Source of the DNA: Vitellaria paradoxa
Lineage: Eukaryota; Streptophyta; Magnoliopsida; Ericales; Sapotaceae
Assembly (NCBI GenBank): GCA_019916065.1
Contig: CM034239.1
Span: 48,869,812 to 48,933,811, forward strand
Length of the DNA stretch: 64,000 bases
Direction of reading: 5' to 3'
Every line of letters begins with the position of its first letter. Position 1 is the stretch's first letter. A program made the position numbers and the translations under genes. The notes below the pieces were generated by a model. The model was not told the origin of the DNA. It searched no databases and was given only the letters and a program-made list of their open reading frames with translations. This document shows, in pieces, positions 1 to 12,188 of this stretch.

Positions 1-2111
1 TATATATATAATTCATAATATTTTGTTCATTTCTAATTAAGAGGGCTAATCGGAAATTTTTTGGACATTACTTACCTTGAAGAACAACGAAAAGGATAGC
101 GATAGTCCAGAATACGAGAACTAAATATCTCGATTTAATTATCGCCATATGTGGATAATTGACTTCTTCAGATGATTTTTTTTTGGTGACCCGAAATCCC
201 ACTGATTTATTGCACCCTTCAATGAATCGCGTAGTCGATGAGTAAACTGGGGGTTCGCACAATACCCCACAAGCCACGCGAACCGATTAAGTCCAAGACT
301 CACACCGTGTGTGGGTACCTCTAAGGCTTGTTAGGCCTTGGAGTCGAACACCTGACCTCCCTTAGGGAAGCTAAGAGCTTTGGCCAACTGCCCTAAAACA
401 ATTGAGATTTGAAGATTTTTTTATGCAAAACTTTGAACCTAAATTTATGTGTTGTTACGGTCCATAAGGTTAATATTATTTACTAATTTTTATTTATATG
501 GTATATATATATTTTTCAATTAATTAGCCTCATTACTATTAAATGAGAAAATTTATCTTAATGAAAATTCATATATGGTTGAATATTCTTCTCTTTTAAT
601 TTTTATTTTTAAATGCTAAATATAATTTGCTTACTCTCAAAATGAATTTCTATATAAACACTCTTATTTCTTTGACTACGTTAAATGCATTTTCCGTACT
701 CTACTTTTAATACTTTTTTTTTGGGTATTAAATATTCCTCCCTTTTATTAGTTTCCATGTAAGTGCAACTTATATTATGAACAAATCTATACACAGCCAT
801 ATACAGCCATTGACATTAAGAAGCAATGAAAGAATGGCCAAAATTACAAAAGAGAATTAATTGCTTGATAGCTATTTTTCGGACATATCTGCTACAAATC
901 ATAGTTGTTAAAAAATTTTCACGTCAGCAAATTTTCAACACAAATAGTTTTACATGTGTAAGAAATTTAAATTCTACATTAGCATTTAACCAAATAAATT
1001 ACATGCATAAAAAATTAACCTACATAAAATATTTAAATTAAGCTTCCATCAAATACTTTTCATGAATAAAAAATTAACTTATATAATTTGTTCACGAGTA
1101 TTTATTTAATCAAACACATTACATTTTTTCTAAATTATATGTAACAATTTGATTAAAAAAAAAATTGAGAGAAAAAGAGGGGGAACAACGAAGAGGGAAA
1201 AAACAAAGAAGAGATAAACTAACGGAGAAGGAAAAACGAAGGGGGGGAAAAACGACTGCAGAAAAAAATTGCAATCTTTATAATTAGATTAAAAATTTAT
1301 CAAACAATGTTTTTCTTTTATGCTCGAGCAAGAGCAAGATGATCATGTACACTCTTTTCTCTTCTATGGAGAAATCCACTTCTTCATTTCATATTTCAAG
1401 CTGCGGCTAGTTTTTTTTTTTTTTTAATTAATTTGATGATATATAGATGACTTACCCTTTGAGAATTACATATGCATAAAGGATAAAAAGGAATAATGTT
1501 ATATTATTAATGGCTGATGTCACCATATTTTGTTCACACAAGGATTCATGTGTCCCAATTTTTAGGGAATAAGGGTAATCCCGGTAAGGTTTAAATGGTT
1601 GGGGAAGTTTTCTGTAATTTCTTTAATGTTTAGGGGAGGTAAATATAAATTGTATAATTTACCTTTTCATTTATTATTATTAGATTGTAATGAAAATTTC
1701 TTATCACTGAATAAATTAAAAAAAAAACACATGTCAATTAAAATTTATTAATTTTTTAATCATTTGAATTTATTAATTTTTTTGTTTCGGTTCACCACGT
1801 TTGTCCTATATTGCACGTACAAGGTAATATAACACCACTTTACCTACAAGAACTCCTGTTTTACAAGCGATGGCCAAATAGGTGAGGAATAATTTTTTCC
1901 TTGCTAAAGATCTGGTTTCTTGTATTGTAGTGTGCCTAGAAATTGCCATTGAAATTAATTGTCTTCAAAGTACAACCGAAAACAAAAACCAGTTTGGCAC
2001 AGCAAAATCACTGTTTTAACCCTGCACCCGAAATTAATGCCGGCCAACCTTGCCCCAAAAAATAACCACCTTAAAAGGAGCCACAACTAAAACTCATCAA
2101 CCCCACCTGCA
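1..2111. other. AT-rich intergenic sequence downstream of the PPR gene
   Basis: No protein-coding gene is supported here. The frames that are open are short, lack family motifs, or run through a SINE. The stretch holds the SINE at 176-395, a purine-rich tract near 1160-1260, many poly-A and poly-T runs, and presumably the 3' untranslated region of the minus-strand PPR gene just left of 2112. No RNA gene or clear polyadenylation site could be assigned. Confidence 0.6.
176..395 (-). mobile_element. tRNA-derived SINE with poly-A tail
   Basis: Read on the minus strand, this element begins with a tRNA-like head. It has a box-A-like stretch around 378-388 (TTGGCCAAAGC) and a box B, GTTCGACTC, at 341-349 that fits the GWTCRANNC consensus. 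The body ends in GGGATTTCGGGTCACC followed by an A-run at 176-184. This layout (pol III promoter, tRNA-unrelated body, poly-A tail) is typical of plant SINEs. I could not find a clean target-site duplication, so the exact ends are approximate. Confidence 0.6.
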
Positions 2112-5100
2112 CTACCAATAGTCACCACAAGAACACTTGCCCCTGCTAAAATGGTGAAACCTATAAGGATCCCTAAGTGTGATATCCCGCTGGATAAATT
2201 TACTGACAAGCTTGAAGACAGAATGGCAATCACCGCAAACTCGAAGATTCTTGAAAATTCTAAGCCTTGAACCTTCCAGAGTGTTGATCAATCCATAAGC
2301 TAACGCAAGTCTCTCGCTGTGGTTCCAAAGATTGTGTTCCTTCTGCTCTTCATCGGTGTCATGCAACGAGAATGTTGTGTCTGGCACGTAGCCTGCTTCT
2401 GTAATCATCTTCCTAAGCTCACCCAATTTCACACGTATCTGCTCAGCCTGCGGGTGAGACTGGTCTCCAATGCCAAACGAACAAACAGCATTTTTCAGCT
2501 TGATCCAACTACAAGCTGGCTGTTTCTTTACTTGGCACGATTGCATTTTCTCCCTGACATTCTCCACATGGTCCCATTTCCCAGAATTAGCACAGACGTT
2601 TGAATAAAGAACATAAGCTGAATCATCTGATGGGTTGGATTGAAGAAGATGTTCAGTGGCTTTCCTTCCCAGTTCAAAATTTCCATGGATCCTGCATGCT
2701 GCCAACAAACTTCGCCATATAAAGTCATTTGGTGGCACTGGCATTTCTTCAATGAATTTTTCAGCCTCGGAAAGCCTTCCCGAACGTCCAAGAAGATCAA
2801 TGATGCAAACACAATGCTCTATTCCAACTGGCACACCAAAATCTTGAGTCATCGAAGTGAAATATGCCAGACCCTCGTCCACTAGACCGCCATGACTACA
2901 AGCAGAGAGAAGAGAGACAAAGGTGACATGGTCAGGCTTCAATCCCAGTTTTAGCATGTTATGAAAAGTTTCACTAGCTTTATCAAAAGAACCTTGTCTT
3001 GCAAAAGCTGATATTATTATGTTCCAAGATAGTCGTAATCTCATGTTTGGTTCGGGAAGCATTTTCAGTACGTTATCCATTTCTCCACACTTCCCATACA
3101 TATCCATTGTAGCATTTGTAACATAAGGGTACGAGTCAAATCCAAGTTTAGTCGCCAGACCATGTAGTTGTTGCCCTTCATCCAAAATAGCCAAGTTTGC
3201 AGAAGCTGCAAACGCTGCAGAAAAGCTGAATTGATCTAAATCTACTCCAGTTCTTCGCATCTCGACAAAGAGTTTCAAAGCCATTTCCTCATCACCATGA
3301 TGAGCATTTGCAGTAACCATGGCATTCCATGTCACAGGGTCCTTGTTGAGCAATCTGCTAAATATATAGTTACTTGAATCAAGATCACCACACCTAGCAT
3401 ACATTGTTATTAGGGTATTCTTCACAAAATCGTCTGATTCAAACCCAGTCAGAATTATATGTGCATGTATAGGCATTCCATATATCCGTAAAGCATTGGG
3501 AGCCGAGAAAGCACCAAGAACATTAACAATTGTGATGTAGTCTGCAGGCATACCCGCTACTCTCATCAACTTAAAAAACTTCACTGCCTCACCTGGTTCT
3601 TCATTTTCAGCATAGCCACCAATAAGCGCATTCCAAGTAACCAAGCCTTGTTTGGACATATTTTGAAATACCTTTCTAGCTTCACACATCATGCTGCACT
3701 TCCCATACATGGTTACTAGTGCATTTCCAAGGACTGGATTGTCACGGAGGCCAGCCATGATCAAAAGCGCATGAACAATCTTTCCTTCAACAAGGAATTC
3801 AGGGTTTGAGCATGCAGCCAATGCACTAATAAACGTCACATAGTTCGTTGGCTTTCCCATTGTAAGCAATTCAGCCAACACTTTCAAGGCATCCAGGGCC
3901 TTCCCATCTAGTACATAGGCAGCCATTATGGAATTCCAAGATAATAAGTCCCTCTCTGGCATTTCTAGGAACAACTGTTCTGCATCTTTAGATCTTCCAG
4001 CCTCCGAGTACATAGTAAGAAGAGTATTACATACACAAACATTTGAATCTAATCCCAATTTAACTACCAGTCCGTGAATCCCACCGCCCCACTTCAAGTT
4101 ATCCATAGTACCACAGACTGACAACACAGTGGAAAGTGTGACTGAATTTATTTCATTATGAACACAGCGCATCAAATGAAAACATCCAAGTGATTCCTCA
4201 CAGGATGCGTTATGCACATATGCTGAAAGCAACGAATTCCATGAAATCGTGTCACGCTCAATCATGTGATCAAAGACATAGCAGGCATCTTGCATGCTAC
4301 AAAAACTGCTAAACATTGAAATGAGAGAGTTTGCAACAGAAACATTAGTATCGCACCCAGACTTGATAACATGTGCAAGCACTTGATGACCCAATAATTC
4401 ACAATCAAGCAATCCACATGAACTAACTATAGTTGAAAAAGTGTTTGGGTTACAAGCAACCCCTGTGTGCCTCATTTGTTGATACATATTTATAACCTCT
4501 TCGACATCTCCAGTGTCCAAATATGAAACCATCAATGAAGTCCAAGAAACTACATTTCTTTCCGGCATCTCCTCAAAAAGCCTCTTAGCACTTGAAGCGA
4601 ATCCGTAAAACCCATAAAAAGTAAGCAATGCAGTGCCCACAAACACATTGCATAACAAGCCGATTTTAAGTACAAATCCATGAATTTGAAACCCTTCATA
4701 AACCATATTAGTCGACCTAGTACATGCAGTCATCAAACTGGCAATCACATACCCATTTGGCTCAATTTCTCGATTGCACAATTCATGAAACAGACTAACT
4801 GCATCTGGGTATGAGCCGACCCGAACATACCCCGACACCATGGTGTTCCACGAAGCTTCATTTCTCTCAGGCATTGTATCAAACAAGTACCGGGCAGCCT
4901 TAATTTTCCCAAACTTAGAGTACATATTGATCAGTGTATTCATATGAAATGTGGCTAAATGGGTCGAACCCTTTAACCAAAATGCATGCAGTGATCTTCC
5001 GACAATCTCATTGGTTATTTCTGAGAAACCTTTCTCGAGAAAAGCCGAGATTTCTGGGTTCGGGTGGCGGGAAAGGCCACGAATTCCACGGCCTGCGCCT

Positions 5101-5138
5101 TCTTCTGCGCATGGAATTGAGATGAGCTGGGATTCCAA
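2112..5138 (-). CDS. PLS-DYW pentatricopeptide repeat protein, At1g16480-like
   Basis: This is an organelle-type RNA-binding PPR protein of the PLS subclass with a complete E/E+ and DYW C-terminus. About 1008 codons are open in one exon. Tandem PPR units run from roughly residue 60 to 830, with repeated cores such as NTLINMYSKFG, RDTISWN and VTFVSLLSACSHGG. The DYW domain starts near residue 914 and has the deaminase-like zinc signature HSE (940-942) and CGDCH (968-972), then CSCGDYW at the end. Such proteins usually act in C-to-U RNA editing in mitochondria or chloroplasts. The repeat order and many motifs match my memory of Arabidopsis At1g16480. The first codon given here is TTG: no ATG lies in this frame between the upstream TAG (5256-5258) and Met66. 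The true start is therefore uncertain (see findings). The target RNA cannot be read from the sequence. Confidence 0.88.
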   Translation of the reverse strand: MESQLISIPCAEEGAGRGIRGLSRHPNPEISAFLEKGFSEITNEIVGRSLHAFWLKGSTHLATFHMNTLINMYSKFGKIKAARYLFDTMPERNEASWNTMVSGYVRVGSYPDAVSLFHELCNREIEPNGYVIASLMTACTRSTNMVYEGFQIHGFVLKIGLLCNVFVGTALLTFYGFYGFASSAKRLFEEMPERNVVSWTSLMVSYLDTGDVEEVINMYQQMRHTGVACNPNTFSTIVSSCGLLDCELLGHQVLAHVIKSGCDTNVSVANSLISMFSSFCSMQDACYVFDHMIERDTISWNSLLSAYVHNASCEESLGCFHLMRCVHNEINSVTLSTVLSVCGTMDNLKWGGGIHGLVVKLGLDSNVCVCNTLLTMYSEAGRSKDAEQLFLEMPERDLLSWNSIMAAYVLDGKALDALKVLAELLTMGKPTNYVTFISALAACSNPEFLVEGKIVHALLIMAGLRDNPVLGNALVTMYGKCSMMCEARKVFQNMSKQGLVTWNALIGGYAENEEPGEAVKFFKLMRVAGMPADYITIVNVLGAFSAPNALRIYGMPIHAHIILTGFESDDFVKNTLITMYARCGDLDSSNYIFSRLLNKDPVTWNAMVTANAHHGDEEMALKLFVEMRRTGVDLDQFSFSAAFAASANLAILDEGQQLHGLATKLGFDSYPYVTNATMDMYGKCGEMDNVLKMLPEPNMRLRLSWNIIISAFARQGSFDKASETFHNMLKLGLKPDHVTFVSLLSACSHGGLVDEGLAYFTSMTQDFGVPVGIEHCVCIIDLLGRSGRLSEAEKFIEEMPVPPNDFIWRSLLAACRIHGNFELGRKATEHLLQSNPSDDSAYVLYSNVCANSGKWDHVENVREKMQSCQVKKQPACSWIKLKNAVCSFGIGDQSHPQAEQIRVKLGELRKMITEAGYVPDTTFSLHDTDEEQKEHNLWNHSERLALAYGLINTLEGSRLRIFKNLRVCGDCHSVFKLVSKFIQRDITLRDPYRFHHFSRGKCSCGDYW

Positions 5139-5320
5139 GTGGTTTGGAAGGGAAAATATGGATGGAGAAGCGGTGGAGAATTCAAAACGCGATCCAAACT
5201 TGAGAGACGATAGTTTTTTCTTTAGGTGTCTAGCCAGCTCTGGTTGTTTTTCTGGCTATTATTCTTCTTTATTGATTGCTAGGTTTGAAGTTAGGCGTCG
5301 ATGCGTGCATTTTTTCTTTC

Positions 5321-5330
5321 TTATATAAAC
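5321..5330 (-). promoter_or_regulatory. candidate TATA box of the PPR gene
   Basis: The minus strand reads GTTTATATAA here. A start of transcription about 30 bases downstream (near 5295) would give a 5' leader whose first ATG is at 5112. The placement is inferred only from motif and distance. Confidence 0.4.
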
Positions 5331-5367
5331 TTCGGAATAATTTTTGATTTCACATTTTTTACATTTA

Positions 5368-5523
5368 GAGGATGTTTGGTCGGTAAAAGTTTAGTTAAAA
5401 AGTATAATAAAAATATAAAAATTTAATGTAAAAGTGATATGTAATAAAATTTAATTAAAAAAAAGTACAAAAAGTGAATAAAAATTAGTGAGTTTTGATT
5501 AATTTTGACTAACTAAACACCCC
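5368..5523. mobile_element. Tourist/PIF-Harbinger-like MITE, copy 1
   Basis: A 156-bp AT-rich element has imperfect terminal inverted repeats, GAGGATGTTTGGTCGG on the left and GGGGTGTTTAGTTAG read from the right. Direct TTA triplets flank it (5365-5367 and 5524-5526), the target size of PIF/Harbinger elements. An opposite-orientation relative at 38278-38433 shares the internal AAAGTACAAAAAGT and AAATTTAATT blocks. It lies just upstream of the PPR promoter. Confidence 0.6.
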
Positions 5524-6689
5524 TTAACTCTTTGTGTGCCTACGTGCCTAGTAATTTTTAACATATAGATATTATATATGTAAGGATCAACATGGATGCG
5601 TATAAATAAAAAAATGGAAGGCTCGAACAGGATTGTCTAAATGTATTTAAATATTTTTAATTTTAAAAACATGTGAATAAATCTGAACTATTGAATTTTA
5701 ATCTAACGATTCTCGATCTAATGTCCAAGACTGACATCGTGCAATGTCCACACCCCCCATCCATAAATAAATACTTAAAAATATGGGTATGCATATATTG
5801 TGAGTGATTTTTTTTTTCTTTTAAGTAAATAAATATATATTTAATTTTATATAAATTACCAAATAAATTTAAAATAAAAATTTATTAAAACAATTGTAAA
5901 ATATTAGATGATTAATTTTGAATAGCATTTAAGTAAATAATTTATAATTAAGTGATATTTATGCTCCATTTGAAGTTCCAAATTTTTTTAAAAAATTTCA
6001 AAAATCCAATCAAATTTCATCATGTATCATTTTTATATCATTTCAACATAACTCTTAAACTTTTTTTTGGAATTCCAAGCACCCCAGAAAAAATTAAAAA
6101 AAAAATGTAAAGATAGCAAATAATTAAAAAGGACATCCCAGAATATTAGAATATAAAAAATTAAATTTAATTAATTACATGACATTTATCTTTTGATTTC
6201 CATGAAAAATATTATTAATTGTGAAAAGTTAAAAGGATATTAAAAAAAAAAAAAAACAAAACAAAACAAAAAAAAAATTTGATCAAATGCCCCTACTCTT
6301 TTCTTATTATATTAGTGCAGATGTATACATAATTTCGACCTTCAATTTTCAATTATACAACATTACAACAGATCATTCCTCCAACTACCTTTGAAAAGAT
6401 CATTCCCAACAACCTCAGTTTGCTACAGAACTTTTGCTTTGTTTTTGCACTTTTTTTTTTCCAAGAAAAATGATTTTCCATATTTTCAATATTATGGAAT
6501 TCCATTCTCTGTTGGTAACCTTCGTCATAAGCTTGCGAAACCAAAAACACCTCATAAAACCAAGTAGATGTGATCATTATTTATACGGAGGAAACATCTG
6601 ATTCCTTTTACAAATAGACTGCAGATCATCAAATACAAAAGCTTATGAAAATTAAGAAAGCAAGGCAAATTACACATATGGAAATTCTA
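5524..6689. other. intergenic sequence between the PPR gene and SCI1
   Basis: AT-rich with A-runs. The right part (about 6300-6689) is probably the SCI1 3' untranslated region and flank. A diverged second copy of about 5930-6720 sits at 40230-40915. No gene is seen; short open frames here are not supported by motifs. Confidence 0.5.
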
Positions 6690-9600
6690 CTACTGTCTCA
6701 GCTTCCATTTATGGGCTGTTCGGGGCCCTGTTGTAATGCCCTCATAGTACCGGGATTCAAGATTTTGGGCGTTCCACTCATCAACGAATTGTGAAAAAAG
6801 GTCCCTTGCAGACTCGGATGATAGATCTGAAAAGAAAATGTCTCTCTCTTCTTTCAACCAGGTTGCGAATTCATTGTTCTTGGAGAAGTAATCATCAGGA
6901 GACAGCTCCTGGAACTTTAGTTTCTGAGATAACAAAAAGTTAAGAAAGCTAGAGTCAACGAAGTAACAAAGCATATCCAACAAGTTTGTTTGTATATTTA
7001 TAGGAAAAATATACCATCACCAACACTAACGTCAGGTCCAAAAAATGAAATGTAAATGTTAAATGCCTTAATTTCATCAACACCACGCCTTTTTTTTTTG
7101 GTTTGGGGGGGGTGAAGTTTGCTTCATGAATGAAATAGGATAGAAGTATACTCCATTGCATTTGGTATTCCATCTTAATAATGACTGTCCTTCCTCTGCA
7201 TTTAAATACAAGAACTCAATACTGATAGAAACGGCTAGTTTCATTTTGTTTACCGTGGGGCATCAGTTGGGATCCTATTTCCATTAAATTTATTTCTTTC
7301 AACAATTTCAAACACATGAGAACCTTTGTAGCCTTGGCATGCATGTGCTCCCCCAAAGACATTCTTTATCACCAGCAGAAACACCACCATCAATCATCAT
7401 TAATCCCTTTTCTTAGTTTGAGCAACAAATTCCTTCGATTTACAAAAGCAAGAAAGGTATATCAAATTGACAAGCAAATAGGGTCTGTTCTATTTTTCTA
7501 TGCTCAGAATCTCAAAGATGACAAATAGTGATAATTTCTATGACATTTTACATGGTCTACCTCTAACCTCATGGGTTCTAGAACAATTTTATTTAGGGGT
7601 GGCAATATTAGATACAACATGAAAACACAACCCAAATGCTGTTGACACAAACATGAAATTATCAAGAGAAAACATGAACATGACATGAATATCACAATTT
7701 GATTTTTGAAATTACTTAATTATTTAAACTGTTCATTATATTTCAAGACATTCATGTGTAAACATGAATAGACTCAAATTATGAATCCAAACACGGCAAG
7801 AATGCTGCCAATTTTATGCTTATCATTTACTATCATAAACATACAACATATTAACTTAAGCATATGGCATGAAGATAAAAAGCGGCAAGCCTACAATTGA
7901 TTTTATGCATATGGCAGACCTGAAAAATAAACTACATGAAACAAGAATGAAGACAAAGGTAGTAAGGTTCATTGAGAGAATAAAATTCAATGGTATCCTT
8001 TAAATACTCAAACAACCGAAATCACTCAAATTACTGGAAGGATTTTTGGTAACTCCACTCCTTAATACTATATATCTATAAAGTCCAGCTCCAAATGTAA
8101 CTACAGCTCACTGATTGATCCAACTAAAGCCTAAAACACAAGCCAGCAAAGCAAACTTTGATCCAACTCTATAACATAGAACATCAAAACCTTCAACATT
8201 ATTCAAATAAACGCAACTAAACAAGAAAACTCACCAGCAGACCATTATGTTTGTCACGTTTACTCTTTTGCTTCTCCTTCGACTTCTTGTCTGATGCAAA
8301 AAAGATTGGTAAATAGTCTCAAATTCCAATCAAGCCTCATTTTCAGTAACATTAGCAGAAAGATATTTGAATTTGGAGCTAGGAAGGAATCTCATACTAG
8401 AATTGAAACTAACAAAACGAACTACGGATTCTTGTTACCCAATGGGGAAAATAAACAGGGAAACAATCTCCAGTTCCTTAATTATGGAAGCAATTGCCAA
8501 AATAGGATTTAACAAATCATCGAAATATATGTCCATGAGCGCATAATAGAAGACTGCAAAAATGAAGCATTTTAAGCCTATCAGAAATGATAAACTTTCT
8601 GACGAGGCTATCCACATGAATATAATTTGAAAGACTTTACCATTTTCAGTTAGGTTCTTCCATGTGGGTTTCATGCAAGTGTTAATATTGGCTCCGTTTG
8701 AATTGGAGAGAAGGAAAAATCGAAAAGAGCTTATCAAAACACATCAAATTGGTCATAGTGATTACTTTGACATTTGTGTTGAAGTCAACATTGACTACTC
8801 ATTTGATATTTCTTTCTATAGACCATTCCTTCCAAGTGCATAATCTATCCATTGTCTGGAAAATTCTCTCTTGGATGATCGACTAGTATAATGTTGGAAG
8901 AAAATATAATAGTTATTGAAGCTTTGTGGATGCCTCATCGCTGATATAAAAGGCTGGTTTGATCACCGACTTGGCATTGCTATAAGTAGGAGACTTGATC
9001 CCCATTGTAAGGTGCTCTGGCAAGTGTGAGACTGAGTGCTCCACATGATGTGAATGTGAGGTCAAAGTGTGCAGTGTGTAAACATTAGTGAGTGCTCCTG
9101 ATTGAAGCTCCAACTGAGCACTCATTTGTGTGTGATGTATTTTGTGTGCGAACGCAGTTTAGTGAGGTGTCCCACCAGTAAAATTACTTTGGGTTTGTAG
9201 ATGTCTTGTATATGAGAGTTGTGTAGTAATTAATAAAAGTCCAGATTCATGAAACTGCTCCGCTCCCGATATTTTTCTCAACAATTTGTTGTAACTCCTA
9301 ACAAAATGACCAAAACTTCACAAACAGATAGAAATAAAAACCCTAATACCAAATAATTCAATTGATTTCTGAGAGCAACAATAACCAATTCAGGTTGTAA
9401 AATGCCCTAAAAAACCAAAAGAATACATAAACCAAAATAGTTAACAAAACCAAACATTGTCCCCTGAAAATTAATAAACATTATTAAACAAGGAATCTAG
9501 AGAATACAAGAAAAAGAAAAAGGAGGCATAAAAAGTATATACCTTTGTCAGTATGGCGTTTGGAGGATTTATGAGATCTATTCTTCTTCTTGGATTTGTC

Positions 9601-9867
9601 TTTCTTTTCACTCCTACTGCTCTTCGCTTCCTCTTCTTCTAGAGTTCTACGCCTTTTCCTTTTTCTGTCATCTATCAAATTACAATATTACAGAGGAGAA
9701 TACGCAACATATATCTACAAATCCATCTGTAAGCCTATAGAGACCTTAGACACAGAGAGAGAGAGAGAGAGAGAGGGAGATATTCAAAGACCTTCCGAGT
9801 CAGAAAGCGAACTCCTTCTCTTCTTCTTCTTCTTCTTCTCTTCTTTGGACTTCCTGTCGCTGCCCAT
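6690..9867 (-). CDS. SCI1: style cell-cycle inhibitor 1 (SCI1), four exons
   Basis: The exons I could assign are 9867-9792, 9671-9543, 8290-8235 and 6923-6690, all with GT donors and AG acceptors and with phases that fit (1, 1, 0). Together they give 164 residues. The start MGSDRKSKEEKKK is followed by a lysine/arginine/glutamate-rich nuclear-type region from exons 1-3. Exon 4 holds the conserved globular tail, with ELSPDDYFSKNNEFATWL and the ending GPRTAHKWKLRQ. These match the SCI1 family, in which tobacco SCI1 is a nuclear protein that limits cell proliferation in stigma and style. Family length is about 150 residues, so this copy looks complete. Introns 2 and 3 (about 1.25 and 1.3 kb) hold an LTR-like remnant and a MITE. 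A broken copy of the 3' end lies at 40.5-40.9 kb. Exon junctions are inferred and need a transcript to confirm. Confidence 0.85.
7594..7810. mobile_element. hAT-like MITE in SCI1 intron 3
   Basis: It starts TAGGGGTGGCAATATT, the usual start of plant hAT MITEs, and ends AATGCTGCCA, whose complement TGGCAGCATT partly mirrors it. Direct 8-mers flank it: ATTTTATT (7586-7593) and ATTTTATG (7811-7818). The right terminus appears to have lost a few bases. Confidence 0.5.
8892..9283 (+). mobile_element. possible solo LTR in SCI1 intron 2
   Basis: A 392-bp segment starts TGTTGGAAG and ends CTCAACA, an LTR-like TG...CA boundary. Inside are a TATA-like GATATAAAAGG and, near the end, AATAAAAG, in the order expected for an LTR in plus orientation. 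Base composition is less AT-rich than the intron around it. No matching target duplication was found, so it is old or the ends are wrong. Confidence 0.4.
9754..9776. repeat. (GA)n microsatellite in SCI1 intron 1
   Basis: About eleven AG/GA dinucleotides lie between exons 1 and 2 of SCI1, near the splice donor of exon 1. Confidence 0.9.
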
Positions 9868-11336
9868 CGTTCCTCCGGCCTCGTTCCACCGTCTCCCCTT
9901 CTTCTCTTCCGCGAACAGAAGACGACCGCCGTGAAGGGAAAGCCTCGTAATCTGTGGCTTGTGATAATGGGTTATGACTACTGGGCTTCTTTTGCGAGAT
10001 TTACTTTAGGCCAAACATTGGGCTTAATTACATTATAAACTCATAAATGAGCCCATGAGACATCAAAGATTCAAAATTGCTCTTAAAAAATACTACGTAC
10101 TGAGCCTTTAGAATTATAAAAAGTGATAAAATTTGATAATAGTGGTGAGTTCTTAATTCATGTAATAAAATAAAAAATAAATAATATTTAGACATTTTTA
10201 ATATTTTTCAACAATTTTTTGAATTTCAAACGAAGCTATAATTCTTGTGCATTGAGCCTTGTGCTTTTTTACATTGAAAGTGAGAGCGCAAGCATGATAG
10301 AGAAAAATTAATATTTATTAATTTATTAAAATTTTATATTTTTATAAATATAAAATTTAAAAATTAAAACAATTATTTCGAATTATATTAGTTAGATTTA
10401 AATAAATAATGAGTATTTTAGTGAAAACTTAATGGGTATGTAAAATATTAATAAAATACAAAACTATAATTACTTAAATAACTTATAATTTTTCAAAAAA
10501 TAAGTTATATATGTTAATATTGATGTTTGCATATTTATTGCTGCATATTAAAGATATACAATAAAATTCTATATCATAAGTAATTGTAAGAGTGAAATAT
10601 TTTTTGTTCATTGCAACTAAATCTTGATGGCTTTGTAAAGGGGAAAAAAATGGATGGGATATTATTATAGTAAAAAAATGAGAGTTATTCGAATATTAGA
10701 GTTACAAATTGTTATTTGGGAAGCATTATTTATATACACAATAAGCTATAATACATTGCTTTTACTAAATATTGGGGGCAATCATATGAGATAATATTTT
10801 AATACATCAATTACACTTTGTTCGGATTAAATATTCATCAAAGAAAAAGAAAAAAGCCATAGAGATTCAGAATCCCTTCTTTTGCTTGTGTTAAAATAGA
10901 AAATAGAAGGGAAAATATATGAAATTTTAAAAAATTAAAATTTAATATATTAGTGAATGCTTTTTATTTTATTATATATATATATATATTTATTTAGATA
11001 AATATATATTTTTCTCTTTCTTATCATTTTTTCTCATCAAATCTTCACTTCAAATACATGTTGATATACTTGATTGAAAGGCATTTGGAGTATCTATTGG
11101 GAATTTTTTCAAACGCTCCATTAGGAATTTGCTACCATGTGTGGCTTATGGGGCCTACATAACATCGGTGCTTGATTACTTATTCCGCTAATGTAGTTAT
11201 AGACATATTATGAAATTCTCCTGTTCACCTGTCGTTCAGTAGCACGACTTTGCACTACCGTTGCACTACCGTTGATAGCTGTGGAGAAACCCTACACTAG
11301 TGAACCAAGTTTTAAGGAAATAAAGTTGATAGTTAT

Positions 11337-11443
11337 AGGTTTGGGTACAGTAGTAAACTCTTGATCTTACAAGTTGTAACTAAGCGAGGTTGCAAGTTTG
11401 AATCTCCAAAACCCTTTATAGATATTATTATTATTATTATTAT
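11337..11443 (+). mobile_element. possible SINE head, copy A
   Basis: A tRNA-like stretch (GGGTACAGTAGTAAAC, then box-B-like GTTTGAATC at 11396-11404) ends in an ATT microsatellite. The paralogous sequence at 41380-41450 lacks it, which suggests an insertion. Confidence 0.35.
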
Positions 11444-12148
11444 GAAGTGTGCATTTCTTTTTTTATATACGGCAAAAAAAATTACAATTAAGCCAATACA
11501 AATGCTTTAAAATAATAATAATAATACAATGGTGCATTCAAATATCATGTAGTTTAAAATATTTGAAAAGAAAATATAAGTTATTTAATTGTAAGCTTAA
11601 AAGTCATGGTAATTATAACTATATTTATGCGTCATATAACTATGATTAAAATTAAAAAAAATATTATTAGGATGGTTATTGTAAAATGACTTTTATTAAG
11701 ATTCAAACACATATAATGTAATATTTCAAAAAATTATTCAATGGGATTGTCATTATAAGTTGATTTTCACTAAAATTTTAGTAAGTGTAAAGTAATATTA
11801 CTTTTATCTAAATATTTAATAATAGAGGCGGTCTGATAATTATTTAGAATAATTCCTTCTAAAATTATAATTCAACAAAAGAGGCAAACCCCACTAGAGA
11901 TAAGGCCAACACTTATTATCGAGGTCATCTTGTGCTAATTTTAGTAACTCTACTAACTTAATTATTTGTAAAATGGTAAAAATTTGGCTTTATCCTTTCA
12001 AGATTATTTTTCCATTTAAAAAGAGATCTAGCGTGAACATGTGTTTTAAATTCTCTTATGTGATTACAATATTACTCTTTTATTTATTCTTTAATGCTCA
12101 TCATTAATTTTTTGAGTGCAAATATTTTTTTGTAATATCTATCTATCA

Positions 12149-12188
<40 letters not shown>

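Noticed and set aside
341..349. A functional tRNA gene at the box B near the left edge
   Set aside because: No cloverleaf can be formed; the poly-A tail shows a SINE.
6353..6577. Minus-strand frame below SCI1
   Set aside because: Lies in the SCI1 3' untranslated region and is not conserved in frame in the copy near 40.7 kb.
9590..9934. Plus-strand frame of 114 codons over SCI1 exons 1-2
   Set aside because: It is the antisense shadow of SCI1's lysine-rich exons and has no homology of its own.
11449..11649. Plus-strand frame in copy A (also 20365-20646 in B)
   Set aside because: The aligned region of the older copy (41440-41640) is not open; low-complexity content.
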